A DNA stretch of 64,000 bases, taken from positions 62,001-126,000 of the forward strand of contig JAHDWK010000011.1 of the NCBI GenBank assembly GCA_023382655.1, given 5' to 3'. Shown here piece after piece: positions 17,601 to 26,804 of the stretch. The translations under genes and the position numbers were made by a program. This DNA is from Anaerolineae bacterium (lineage in GTDB: Bacteria; Chloroflexota; Anaerolineae; Promineifilales; Promineifilaceae). Under the pieces are notes generated by a model that was not told the DNA's origin, searched no databases, and saw only the letters and a list, made by a program, of their open reading frames with translations. Within the stretch, counting starts at the first letter, position 1. The number at the start of each line of letters is the position of its first letter.

Positions 17601-20600
17601 AGTAACCGGTGTCGTGGTTACTAGCGTACTGTTGTTATTGGTGGCGGTCACGACGGCCGTATAATAACCAGCTTCCGTGTACATGTGGTCAACAAATGGA
17701 CCTTCTCCCAGGGCACCATCGCCTAAGTCCCAGTTGTAAGTGACATTTGTCCCCGTTGCCACTGTAGCCGTCAGGTGGGTGAAGAGAGACACTTCTGTTG
17801 GGCTGTCATTGGTTGCCCTTAGCCCAGTAATGGGTATAGGCGGTGTCACTGATACAGCCATAGAGGCTGTAACCAGGCTGAGGCTATTGCTGGCCGTCAC
17901 CACAACCTGAAATGTCCCTGTCGTCGGGTAAAGGTGACTAAGGCTGGTCCCTTCACCAAAGCTACCATCGCCAAATGCCCAGACAAAATTGACGTAATTT
18001 CCAGACAAAACGGTGGCGGACATGGCCGTAGCTACACCCAACGGAGTTGGGCTGTTACTGTCCAGACTCAATCCTGTGATGGGTTCGGGGTGGCTGTTAA
18101 ACCAGAGGCGTCCGGTTTGTTCTTCATTGGTCACAAAAGCATCCAGATCGCCGTCCCCATCCAAGTCACCGAGAATAATCTGTTGGCTACGATCATTACC
18201 CAGCCGCTGGCCGCTGTCTACAAACAAGCCCAGTGTGCCACCTTGCACTCCACCTTGGTTTAACCAAACCGTATCTTCCCCGCCAACTTCGCACTGGCAT
18301 CCATCGTCCCAATCGGGGAAACGGGCAATGTAGAGATCCAGGTCAGTATCACCATCCAAATCGCCCAGAGCCAGACCTGTCCCTAGATTACTCAATGACT
18401 GGCCACTGTTGACCATATTGCCTGAACCGGTGTTGAACCATACTTCAACTATTTCCCAATTGGCAGTCACCACATCCAGGAGACCATCATCGTTGATATC
18501 GCCAACGGATAGAAGGTAACCACCAAGATTTTGGAACGTCTGCGTGAAATCGCCCAGACCGTCATTCAACCAGACATCAGACTGGGTAACGGCATCCAGA
18601 TCACCGTCATTATCCATGTCGGTCAGGGAAATACCAGACATCCAGCCTGTGCCCAAATAATCGCTACCTATCGTGAACATGCCACTGCCATCATTGTGCC
18701 AGACCTGATTGCGGTTTCCCCCATCGGTACCCATTATGATGTCTACATCATTGTCCCCGTCAACATCGCCGACGGCGGCCGTTTGATCCCAGTCTCCATA
18801 ACGGCCGATGGATTGGAAAAGTTGGAATTGTCCAGAGCCGTCATTACTCCATATTTCACTGTATGTGGGCCACCCCGACCCGCCTGGTGTCAACCAGGCG
18901 CTGTTAACAAAAAGAGCATCTAAATCGCCATCATTATCAAAATCGGCCAGTTTAATATCTCTCGTTTCTACCCATTCCTCCCCAAGCAACTGGCCACTGT
19001 CAATAAAGTCAGCTGACCCAGAATTTAACCATAACCGATTGGCGCCGGTGGGGAGAAAACAATGACACCCTGCGTCCCAGACAGGCTGATTGGCCATCAA
19101 GATATCCAGGTCGCCATCGTTATCTACGTCGCCAAAGCTTGCGGCCAGCCCCGCCTGGTCAGGGATAACCTGATTACTCATCAAAGTGCCAGATCCAGTG
19201 TGAACAGGGGCACGAAATTGCCAGGTGAAGGGGACGAGTGGATCAAAGCCATTGACTGAGCGAACGTCATGGCTCAACCCGGCTACAATTACCTCGCCTG
19301 GCTGGAAGACAGTAGAAGTGGTAAACCAGACGGTATCGTTGTCCGTCTCTAAATCACCGATATGGAGACCACTCTGCTGACCATACAAGCGGAAAGTGTT
19401 GCTGGTCACGCTAGTCTGGCTGATCGCTCGGCTAAAGGTCGCTGTGATTGGCTGAGTGGGCGAAAAAACACGCCCATTCCCCGCCGGTAGTGTGGCGTTG
19501 ACGATTAGTTCGTTAAAGATGACCTGGCTGCTATTGTTGGCCGGAACCGGATCACGGAGGGAAGAGGTAATAACGGCCGTATTCACCAGGGTGCGCTGAC
19601 CGCTCAAGGTACCCACAATGGTGATAGTTCCCTGGCTGCCCAGCGGCATATTTTCCACCTGCCAACTAAAAGTTGTGTTTGCTGTGGCGGTAATGACCAC
19701 ACCGCTAGAAGCCAGGGTAACTTCCGTCAGATCGGTAGGAATGACGTCTGTCAGAAAGATATTGTAGGCCAAATCCGGGCCCTGATTGGTAAACGTCAGC
19801 GTATAGGTGATAGTTTGTCCATTTATCACCTGCTGCTTTGTCAACGCCAGATCGGCGACGTTAAATTGAACTGTGGCCTGGTTGTTGCTCAAAACTGGAT
19901 CGAGAGCATCGCTGGTCAATGAGGCGGTGTTTTCTACAAAACTAAAATCAGAGACGACGGCCGTGATGGTGATAATCCCCCCCTGTCCAACCGGCAGATT
20001 CCCTACCTGCCAGCTAAAAGGTGGACTGCCTGTTGGCGTGATGGGAATGTTGCTGTTGACGTTAATTCCCGACAAATTAGCGGGTAAGGGGTCCTGCACA
20101 ATCGTGTTGACCGCCAGGCTCGGACCCAGGTTGGTGAATGTGAGTGTATAGGTAATAGCCTGCCCCTGTGTTTGTTGCTCTTTCCCTATCGCCAGGTCGG
20201 CCCGGTTCCGATTCAACCAGACAGTACTTGCCTCATAATTACCGACAAGGGCGTCCAAATCACCATCGCGATCCAGGTCGCCTAAAGCGACGGACGAAGC
20301 AGAGGTATTTCCCAAATTTTGGCCGTTTGTAGTGAAAGTGCCGGCGCCGTTATTGAGCCATACCTGGTCCGGTCGCGTGTACCCAAACCTGTTGGTATTG
20401 GCGGCGTAAGCATCGAGATCACCATCGCCATCCACGTCCCCCAGTTCAACGCCTGCGGTGACCCGATTACCCAGTGTTTGATTGGTATTCACCATATTTC
20501 CTGTACCGTCGTTGAGCCAGACACTATTGCCTCCACGATCGGCGGAGAACAGGTCAAGGTAGCCATCACTATTCAAATCCCCGAGGGCCGCATCGAAACT

Positions 20601-23366
20601 AATCCGTGAGCCTAATGGCTGGCCTTGAAAGAATTGTCCGGTCCCATCATTGAGCCAACTCCAATTGGTATTATTCGGTTCATCATTAGCTTCAACGGCG
20701 TCTAAATCGCCATCTCCATCCAGATCGCCCAGCGTCACGCCCAGGGTGCGCCCCTCGCCTAAGCGCTGCCCGCTATCACTGAAGATCGCCGATCCGTTGT
20801 TCCACCACACGGTGTTCGGTTCACCCGGCCAGGTGTTATTACCGACAAAAGCATCTAAATCGCCATCTCCATCGAGGTCACCGAGGGCAACATCAAAGCT
20901 AAAGCCATTCCCTAAACTTTGCCCGCTATCAGTAAAGTGACCAGTGCCATCATTGATCCACACCTGGCTAGGTTGCACGTTGGAACTGGCATTCGTAAGA
21001 AAGGCGTCGAGATCACCATCGTTGTCGAGATCACCTAGCGCGACGGCAGTTGCTGCCAGGTTACCTAACAACTGGCCACTATCCACAAATTCCCCCCGCC
21101 CATTATTGAACCAGACCTGGTCTGGCCCTGTTTTTGCCACATAGGCATCCAGATCACCATCCTGGTCAAGATCACCTAAGGCAATGTCGTTGGCCGAACC
21201 CAGGGACTGGGTGGTGGCTACAAAAAGCCCGGTGCTAGGCGTGACCTCAGCACGGAATTGCCAGGCGTAAGGGATCAGGGTTGCAAAATTATCGCGGGCC
21301 GTGATGCCAGGTAATAGTGAAGCCGCCAGGGTTTCACCAGGAAGATACGGTCGTGTTGGCGTGAAGACGGCCATAGGCCCAATCGTGGAATAGTTGCCCG
21401 GGTAAGGACCTGTCAGTCGCCCTCTAACAATGAATGTGCCGGCATGCACTGTAGCACTCTCTATGACCTGGTTCATCGTAGCCGATACCCATTCGCTGAC
21501 GGAAACAAGGGCATCGTTCTTGGCCGGGTAGGTATTCGTTACCACCAGTTCGTTATATATGACCGTGTCCTCGTTGTTGGCAAGATTGTTGTCAACCGGA
21601 TTTGTTCCTAAAAGGGTAATGGAGGCGCCATTGATCAAAGTCGATAAGCGACTAATGATGCCGGAAACGGTAATTATCCCGCTGCTTCCTGGCCCCAAGT
21701 TGTGTACTTGCCAACTATAAGAAATTCCTGGTGTTGGGGTGATCTCAGGCCCGCTGCTGAAAACTGAATAATCTACAATATCGGTTGGTAAGATATCTGT
21801 GATGGCCAGGGATGGGGCCATGTCGGGTCCGTTATTTGTGTAAATGAGTGTATATGTGATGAGGGAACCAGCAACGGTTTGCCGTTTCTCTAGCAGGAGA
21901 TCACTGACCATGTGGTTAGACCAGATCTGATCTGGTTCTGAGTAGCCATACCCTAGAAAAACATCTAAATCGGCGTCGCCGTCTAAATCTCCAAGGGCAA
22001 TATCGGTTACATTTTCATCACCTAAGACGAACTCCTCCACCAAGAAGAAACCCGTACCGTCATTATAATGCACCCGCGGCATGCCCGCAGTGACAACATC
22101 TAAGTCACCATCACTATCCACGTCACCTAACCTGAGTTGCGCAGATAGACTGTTGCCTATTAATTGGCCACTATCTACGAAGGTGCCATCTCCCTCATTA
22201 AGCCACACCTTGTCCGGTGAAGTTGTGCCAAAACCATAGCCTATATACAAATCAAGATCGCCATCATTATCTAGATCCCCCAGGGCAAGACCAAGAGCAC
22301 CGCTGCTACCCAGCAATTGCGAGCTTTCGATGAAGTATGCTGTGCCGTCATTGAGCCAAAGCTTGGGTGGGGTGTAATCAGCCGCGATGATTGCATCGAG
22401 ATCTCCATCACCATCTACATCACCCAGAGTGGTGTATCGGGGACGCTCCAGCCCGCCGGGGCCAATCCCTTGGGTTGTTTGAGTAAAGTAACCAGCGCCG
22501 TTGTTTAACCAAACTCGACTGGGATCAATGTGATTGACGATGAAAGCATCTATGTCCCCATCGCCGTCCAGATCACCTAACGCCAAATCGTGGGCTGACT
22601 CTCCTGGCATCTCTTGACCACTGTTGGTAAAAAAGCCGCTACCATCATTCACCCAGACTTCGTTGGAGCCAGAGTGGTCGGCAACAAAAGCATCCAGGTC
22701 GCCGTCCCCGTCTAGATCGCCAAGGCCCAGAGCGTGATCATGGCCAGGACTTAATAATTGTCCACTGTCACTAAACGTGCCGCTGCCATCGTTAAACCAG
22801 ACTTTAGCCGGCGCGCCCCAATCCGTCACGAAAGCATCCAAGTCACCATCGTTGTCTAAATCTCCTAGACCAATGTCAGGGTTATAGGAATTGCCAAGAC
22901 GCTGCCCGCTATCTACGTAATAACCACGCCCGCTGCCAGTCACGGCCGTTTTGAACTGCCACACTGTCGAAGAAATAGGATGTTCACCAGCCAGATTGGC
23001 GGTGTTAGTAGTCACGCTGACTTCGATTAATTCGCCTGGTTTGAAAGGCGTTGTCGGCGTCAGGAAAAGCGTGTCATTTTCAGTTCCATAGACTTCTGTA
23101 ATCACCCCCGTTTGCCCCGCATGAACGACAAATGTACGGCTGGTAACCGTGTCAGGGTCAATGGCCTGGTCATATTGCACGGAAACACCGCTTGTTATGG
23201 GAGCCATGTAGTAATTAATTGGCGGATTCACAGCAACAACGACCGGATTGCTTAATGCTGAACTATGAGTGGGCAAGACATGGATGTTGGCAACCCACAA
23301 TAGACCGACTAACAGACATAAGGCTGAACAACTGGCGATAATCAGAGATTTAACTCGTGGTAACAT
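14649..23366 (-). CDS. Giant secreted FG-GAP/PKD/DUF11 repeat protein (about 2905 aa)
   Basis: I use ATG 23366 (GAGGAG 6 nt upstream); an in-frame codon 51 bp further up lacks a site. A signal peptide (SLIIASCSALCLLVGLLWV) leads to an SbsA/Big_5-like Ig domain. Blocks of FG-GAP/VCBS repeats follow (LGDLDGDGDLDAFVxN, with the calcium-binding DxDxDGxxD loop). They alternate with DUF11 domains (YTLTFTNLGPDLA), further Big_5 domains, and PKD domains (FxWDFGDGTxxxGxxVSHxY), the last six or so in tandem at the C-terminus. The protein ends RMIFLPMVLRSD. All parts are extracellular beta structures, so adhesion or surface-matrix binding is likely. No catalytic domain is seen. Plus-strand open frames over this gene are shadows of its repeats. 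Confidence 0.85.
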   Translation of the reverse strand: MLPRVKSLIIASCSALCLLVGLLWVANIHVLPTHSSALSNPVVVAVNPPINYYMAPITSGVSVQYDQAIDPDTVTSRTFVVHAGQTGVITEVYGTENDTLFLTPTTPFKPGELIEVSVTTNTANLAGEHPISSTVWQFKTAVTGSGRGYYVDSGQRLGNSYNPDIGLGDLDNDGDLDAFVTDWGAPAKVWFNDGSGTFSDSGQLLSPGHDHALGLGDLDGDGDLDAFVADHSGSNEVWVNDGSGFFTNSGQEMPGESAHDLALGDLDGDGDIDAFIVNHIDPSRVWLNNGAGYFTQTTQGIGPGGLERPRYTTLGDVDGDGDLDAIIAADYTPPKLWLNDGTAYFIESSQLLGSSGALGLALGDLDNDGDLDLYIGYGFGTTSPDKVWLNEGDGTFVDSGQLIGNSLSAQLRLGDVDSDGDLDVVTAGMPRVHYNDGTGFFLVEEFVLGDENVTDIALGDLDGDADLDVFLGYGYSEPDQIWSNHMVSDLLLEKRQTVAGSLITYTLIYTNNGPDMAPSLAITDILPTDIVDYSVFSSGPEITPTPGISYSWQVHNLGPGSSGIITVSGIISRLSTLINGASITLLGTNPVDNNLANNEDTVIYNELVVTNTYPAKNDALVSVSEWVSATMNQVIESATVHAGTFIVRGRLTGPYPGNYSTIGPMAVFTPTRPYLPGETLAASLLPGITARDNFATLIPYAWQFRAEVTPSTGLFVATTQSLGSANDIALGDLDQDGDLDAYVAKTGPDQVWFNNGRGEFVDSGQLLGNLAATAVALGDLDNDGDLDAFLTNASSNVQPSQVWINDGTGHFTDSGQSLGNGFSFDVALGDLDGDGDLDAFVGNNTWPGEPNTVWWNNGSAIFSDSGQRLGEGRTLGVTLGDLDGDGDLDAVEANDEPNNTNWSWLNDGTGQFFQGQPLGSRISFDAALGDLNSDGYLDLFSADRGGNSVWLNDGTGNMVNTNQTLGNRVTAGVELGDVDGDGDLDAYAANTNRFGYTRPDQVWLNNGAGTFTTNGQNLGNTSASSVALGDLDRDGDLDALVGNYEASTVWLNRNRADLAIGKEQQTQGQAITYTLTFTNLGPSLAVNTIVQDPLPANLSGINVNSNIPITPTGSPPFSWQVGNLPVGQGGIITITAVVSDFSFVENTASLTSDALDPVLSNNQATVQFNVADLALTKQQVINGQTITYTLTFTNQGPDLAYNIFLTDVIPTDLTEVTLASSGVVITATANTTFSWQVENMPLGSQGTITIVGTLSGQRTLVNTAVITSSLRDPVPANNSSQVIFNELIVNATLPAGNGRVFSPTQPITATFSRAISQTSVTSNTFRLYGQQSGLHIGDLETDNDTVWFTTSTVFQPGEVIVAGLSHDVRSVNGFDPLVPFTWQFRAPVHTGSGTLMSNQVIPDQAGLAASFGDVDNDGDLDILMANQPVWDAGCHCFLPTGANRLWLNSGSADFIDSGQLLGEEWVETRDIKLADFDNDGDLDALFVNSAWLTPGGSGWPTYSEIWSNDGSGQFQLFQSIGRYGDWDQTAAVGDVDGDNDVDIIMGTDGGNRNQVWHNDGSGMFTIGSDYLGTGWMSGISLTDMDNDGDLDAVTQSDVWLNDGLGDFTQTFQNLGGYLLSVGDINDDGLLDVVTANWEIVEVWFNTGSGNMVNSGQSLSNLGTGLALGDLDGDTDLDLYIARFPDWDDGCQCEVGGEDTVWLNQGGVQGGTLGLFVDSGQRLGNDRSQQIILGDLDGDGDLDAFVTNEEQTGRLWFNSHPEPITGLSLDSNSPTPLGVATAMSATVLSGNYVNFVWAFGDGSFGEGTSLSHLYPTTGTFQVVVTASNSLSLVTASMAVSVTPPIPITGLRATNDSPTEVSLFTHLTATVATGTNVTYNWDLGDGALGEGPFVDHMYTEAGYYTAVVTATNNNSTLVTTTPVTVGLFVVATDPLANLSVISRYGELTTTFSIPILETSVSTGTYSIWGKQTGIYTGVYRFDLANMQVIFDSHMPFKPGEEIVIMINRDIQSANGRLHAIPFIWQTRATVGDNDAPAPGDFILGTQIFDADPSTAVAIGDLDLDGDLDIIVGNSYSYRYDKVYLNDGNGVFIDSGQLLGTKNNGEIALGDLDGDNDLDAFMANVESVASGGRNEVWFNDGSGYFIDSGQLFGYSNNYGVALGDLDGDGDLDAYVANGGETTAQNRDTVWFNNGAGYFTDSGQRLGSRFSQDVELGDLDQDGDLDAFVVNMSIFGAPHEVWLNDGHGFFTSSGQNIGSSRGKAIALGDLDGDGDLDAFVVNSSTGGAPDTVWLNDGSGIFTTTGQGLGNHDGYGISLGDVDGDGDLDAFVANYEQRNKLWLNDGLATFYDSDILFTNRGSQGVVLGDIDGDRDLDAVVANYDYPGGQADEVWFNGLETIADLTAVNSSPTILGESTYFTAVVGSGTNVNFTWDFGDGATGTGPLVTHQFPQVGSYTAIVTATNSVNSLTATTMVTITSDVPISNLIVSNSSPTLFGEETVFSATVQGGTGVTFIWDYGDGLTGSGAFVSHTYADTGIYTATVTATNSANTLTATTIVTVTDIPIGGLIASNSSPTPFGEETVFSATVQGGTGVTFLWNYGDGHTGSGALVSHTYADTGIYTATVTATNSANTLTATTIVTVTDIPIGGLIASNSSPTPFGEETIFSATVQSGTGVNFIWNYGDGHTGSGAFVSHTYADTGIYTATVIAINSANTLTATTMVTITDITISGLIAVNDSPALPGDFVNFSATVSSGTHVSFVWAFGDGTQAEGATVSHAYTTTGIYTAVVTASNSLNSLQALTLITITETPDISISGLTITGNQTALLGQVTTLTASVGSGTNVFYTWDFGDGTTGYGEAVSHIYTQAGMYTAIVTATNSSSSAQAQLAVRVLAMTTNRMIFLPMVLRSD
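15205..15950 (-). repeat. Tandem 246-bp PKD-coding repeats
   Basis: Three units of 246 bp (82 residues each) begin at 15205, 15451 and 15697, and a fourth boundary lies at 15946 (249 bp, one extra codon). Neighbouring units are nearly identical over long stretches. High DNA identity means recent duplication or gene conversion, and the copy number is likely to vary. Confidence 0.8.
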
Positions 23367-23533
23367 GAGGCACTCCTCGGAAAGCACAGCGCGGTTTGGG
23401 CTACTCAAACGCGACACGGTAAATTTTTTGATCTAGTCAGATTTTACCCGATTTGGAGGATGAGAATATAGCCAGGGAGTGCTACTATCAGGGCAAGCCC
23501 AAAGTCGTAAAAGGACTTAATCAAGCGCCAGAC

Positions 23534-23758
23534 CTAAATATGTCTTCCAGAGTGAAACCCATCAGCCATTTGTAGTTCAATCTCTGCAACAGGAGCCAAT
23601 TGCGGACTTTGCAATTGCCCTGGGGGAAGCTCATCAAAATTGACGTTCAGGTCAAGGCAAAGGGTGCGCACTTCTTCAAGGCGGAAAGATTCATCCATCT
23701 GCTGGCATAGCTGATTGAATGATGAGTCTTTCTATATGGTTGATCTGACGTCGGTCAT
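23534..23758 (-). pseudogene. Relic of an effector-associated-like (EAD-type) domain gene
   Basis: Minus strand: ATG 23758, TAG at 23732-23734 after eight codons, then in the same frame SFNQLCQQMDESFRLEEVRT and LCLDLNVNFDELPPGQLQ, to a TAG at 23534. The pattern FxLEExRxLCxDLxVxxDELP matches the helical domain in the helicase gene at 63.1-64.0 kb (FDLEDLREFCLYLDIDYENLP). It is short and broken. The rest of the roughly 930-bp gap 23367-24297 shows no gene I can support. Confidence 0.45.
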
Positions 23759-24297
23759 GGTTTGCTCTTACTACGACATGTTGATTACAGCTGATCAGAT
23801 TATAGAAGAGTCGCGCCCATTTGAGAACCATGCATGAAACGGAGTGTGTTCAGTTTTGGTGTCTGGTTCCCGGGCAACTGCCAGATTAATGAATTCGTTC
23901 AGTCAAGTTTATACGCCAAGGTTAAGCGCGCCCCTGAAACGGTCATCATACGTCGTCAGACCTTTTGGGACACGTCACGGCCAAAAATAAGGGGTTGGAC
24001 TTTTGACAAATCACTTTAACATGTTGTGCCGCTTGGTGAATTTCCACTCGACTATGAATCTGTTTCACAGCAACAGTGTGAACTAACTTGGGGTTCGAGC
24101 AAAATTTCAAACCGCCTAAACTTCAGGTTAATGGATCTACGGGATTTCTTGGGATCCGACGTGATACGTGATGCGCGAGGTCTCTCTGGTCACACATCAC
24201 GGCCTGTCGACCCCTAAGTTCCCAAAGAGCCAAGTTGATTCGCCCGAAAGTCTTACTTTGAAACGCTCAGTCGAGTACAAATCTCTATCATGCATAT

Positions 24298-25902
24298 TTA
24301 TGTTAATAAAGTTGTCAAAAGTCCAAGCTGCAAATGATGGGCATTATTCAAAATGACGCTGAATTTCTCCTTCAAGGTAATGCCAACCACATTGCCATCA
24401 CAAACAATTACCCTATCTATGATTTCCCCAAGAAGGCTTTGTCGCTCTTTTTTTGGATTGTCGGACTCAGCGCAATTTTTCCAATGCACACCGAAATTCT
24501 CCAGCAAATCAGCCCCTGCAACGAGCTCATCGTAGTCCAGAGGCATAAGCGAATTAATCTCATCTCGAAGCTGATTGCGCTTCGCCACGTACTCTTGCGG
24601 TGCCAGAAACCCTTGCTCCCAGCTGAAGTCAACCCGTTTCATCGTCTCCTTCGCTTGTGCTATGCGTTTAAATGCTTCAGCGTGTTCAACCTTCCCTCGA
24701 ACCGTCTCTTCAATTCGCCTCTCCCAATCTGCCGGTAGCACAACCCCATGTAATGCTTGCACAACTTGAGAATTCACCAACTCGGTTGGTATCGACCGTT
24801 GCCTACATGGTTCATATCCACGGTGTTTGGCACGGCAGCGATAGAATGCTTTATTGCTTCGGGTTATCCAAACAGCACCCATTTTCCCGTAGTTTTTATC
24901 CACCAAGATTTCCGGCTTGTTCGTTAAACAACGCAAACAAAATACGCGACCTCGCAACAGATAAGTGCGCAGGGTGGCTGGGGATCGTTGACCTAAAGGA
25001 AAAGAGATGCGAACCTGCTGACAGCGCTCAAACAGTTCGTCGGAAATAAATCCCTGATGCTTGCCTTCAAACCACTGCCTGTGATTGCGGCTAGACTGTT
25101 TCCGCTCACCCAGCGAACCACGGTACACTGTTTCGGCATAGGGAACGCGGCCTGTATACAGGCGGTTTTGCAGTATATCTCTGACGGTTTCCTTACCAAT
25201 GGGTGGCAGACCCTGACGCAACTTCTGAATCTCACGCTGCTGGTTCAGCCAGCGGGCAATATCCAGGACACTGTATTTTCCAGTAGCATATCGTTTGAAA
25301 GCACGCCTGATAATGGCGGCAATTCTGGGGATGACGTACAGACCAGCCGGCCGTTCTGGTGTAGCTTCCGAAATCTTAACCAACTCATAACCCAAAGGTG
25401 GAATACTGCCGTTGAATTCTCCGCTGGCCGCACGCTGGTATTTACCCCGCTTTGTTTCACTGCTGAGATTCTGGGAGTAGAACGCGGAAAAGATAGCCAA
25501 CATTTGCTCCATCATAGCGGTGTAGGGGGAATTGTCTTCATCTTCAGAGAAGCCCTCAACACAAAACAGTTTCAGCCCATATTCATGGCGCAGCAGCATT
25601 TTGATCATGACAGCCTGATCATGATGGCGCGCCAGACGGTCAAATTTCCAGAACATTACGGCGTCAAATTTACCAGCCTCAGCAGCGTGACAGAGGTTCA
25701 GAAACCCATCTCTCTCAAGGCTCCAGCCGCTGCGCGCTCCGTCACTAAATACAGCAATCACCTTCCCGTTCCGTAGCGCAATAGCCCGACGGCACTGCTC
25801 TTCCTGCGCTTCCAGGCTGAACTCATTTTGCATTTCCGATGAGTATCGCGTGTAAATGGCAAATCTTAATCCCTTGCTGCTTTGCTGCTTCATTGTTGTC
25901 AT
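24298..25902 (-). CDS. Large serine recombinase (integrase)
   Basis: 534 residues. The N-terminal resolvase domain has FAIYTRYSSE with the catalytic serine at residue 21, followed by SLEAQEEQCRRAIALRNG, FSDGARSG and FDRLARHHDQ with the conserved arginine. The recombinase domain (PLGYELVK, AGLYVIPRIAAIIRRAFKRY) is followed by a zinc ribbon (FCLRCLTNK, FYRCRAKHRGYEPCRQ) and a coiled coil, as in phiC31/A118-type integrases that recombine attP with attB without a tRNA. It lies 1.8 kb from a junction inside comEC, which I take as its attachment site. All catalytic features look intact. AAGGA lies 14 nt upstream of the first ATG. Confidence 0.9.
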   Translation of the reverse strand: MTTMKQQSSKGLRFAIYTRYSSEMQNEFSLEAQEEQCRRAIALRNGKVIAVFSDGARSGWSLERDGFLNLCHAAEAGKFDAVMFWKFDRLARHHDQAVMIKMLLRHEYGLKLFCVEGFSEDEDNSPYTAMMEQMLAIFSAFYSQNLSSETKRGKYQRAASGEFNGSIPPLGYELVKISEATPERPAGLYVIPRIAAIIRRAFKRYATGKYSVLDIARWLNQQREIQKLRQGLPPIGKETVRDILQNRLYTGRVPYAETVYRGSLGERKQSSRNHRQWFEGKHQGFISDELFERCQQVRISFPLGQRSPATLRTYLLRGRVFCLRCLTNKPEILVDKNYGKMGAVWITRSNKAFYRCRAKHRGYEPCRQRSIPTELVNSQVVQALHGVVLPADWERRIEETVRGKVEHAEAFKRIAQAKETMKRVDFSWEQGFLAPQEYVAKRNQLRDEINSLMPLDYDELVAGADLLENFGVHWKNCAESDNPKKERQSLLGEIIDRVIVCDGNVVGITLKEKFSVILNNAHHLQLGLLTTLLT

Positions 25903-26251
25903 CTAAATTGGTGGTCCTTTTTCAAATGGGGAGAGGAAAAGAGTGTAGAGGATGATATCGAGCACAAGAGGGGAAAAATTCACCTTCAAACCAGGTACCT
26001 ACGGCTAGGAATTCCTTCAAGGCAAATCTCAAATGGGACCTGAAAGTTACAGATCGTCTCGCTCTAATGCCCCCTAATTGCTCGATAATTTTTGATAGGA
26101 AGGCAATGGTCAATCGCCGCTAAAAGCCAGCCCCAGGGTTGATTTAAGTTGAGTATGCTGCAACTGGCACGTCCAGTCGGAGTGAACAATATCGCTTCCT
26201 TATCCAAGGAAATCCAAGGAATTAAGCGTAACATTGGCTGACAATTGTCGT

Positions 26252-26578
26252 TTAGAAACTCTTTAAAGTAACGAGCTCGACATGGTTATCGGCAAAGGAT
26301 TGCATTAAATTGTTGATGTGCTGCATGTCTCTGGACAAACGTTCTATGTCATAGGTAATTACGGCCCTCATTTCCTGCTGGTCGCACAAAGCGAATAGTT
26401 TCTGCAATCCTTCTCTGGATTGATCTAGCCCACTAAGACCAGCTTCAGATATTACCTCTATTACTTCATAATCATGCTCTCTTGCGTATTCCAAACAGTC
26501 CATTTTTTGTCTGGAAAGTTGAACGGTTGACTGTTGATCGGCCGTGGCCGACCGACAATAAATAATTGCTTTTTTCAT
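26252..26578 (-). CDS. Resolvase-like N-terminal domain protein lacking the catalytic serine position
   Basis: ATG 26578 with a perfect AGGAGGT site. The 108 residues cover only the resolvase catalytic fold: AIIYCRSATADQ, REHDYEVIEVISEAGLSGLD, MRAVITYDIERLSRDMQHIN, ending at LVTLKSF. In serine recombinases the motif is YxRVSTxxQ. Here it is YCRSATADQ: the usual serine position is alanine and a serine sits one place earlier. There is no DNA-binding C-terminus. It could be a recombination directionality or regulatory partner, or a truncated relic. The good ribosome site argues it is expressed. The gap 25903-26251 (349 bp) to the integrase holds no gene I can support. Confidence 0.7.
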   Translation of the reverse strand: MKKAIIYCRSATADQQSTVQLSRQKMDCLEYAREHDYEVIEVISEAGLSGLDQSREGLQKLFALCDQQEMRAVITYDIERLSRDMQHINNLMQSFADNHVELVTLKSF

Positions 26579-26804
26579 AATTTTGTGACCTCCTGCATCG
26601 GAACATCATTTTCACGTCTTAATTGTCCATCCTCATTAATATTTGGGCAAAATGCTATCTAGCGTCGTCGCCTGTTTGTCTGATCGCCATGCCCGGTTTA
26701 GGTGAGCGGCATGGCCCGGAATTTGTGACCGTTTTCACCGGAATACGCATCTGGCATAAATTCGACCAATTATAGAGGTTTAACAGCAAATAACAGTTGC
26801 TTTC

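Noticed and set aside
14649..23366. Many plus-strand open frames over the giant gene, some with repeated protein sequence
   Set aside because: They are antisense shadows of the FG-GAP and PKD repeats; the minus-strand frame is one continuous gene with clear domains.
4497..23734. Several in-frame TAG codons (4497, 8704, 13420, 23732) might mean amber recoding
   Set aside because: A TGA and at least two frameshifts occur in the same decayed genes, and many intact genes end normally at TAG. Pseudogene decay is simpler.
23834..24297. Small plus-strand frames between the giant gene and the integrase
   Set aside because: No ribosome sites, no recognisable sequence, composition like noncoding DNA.
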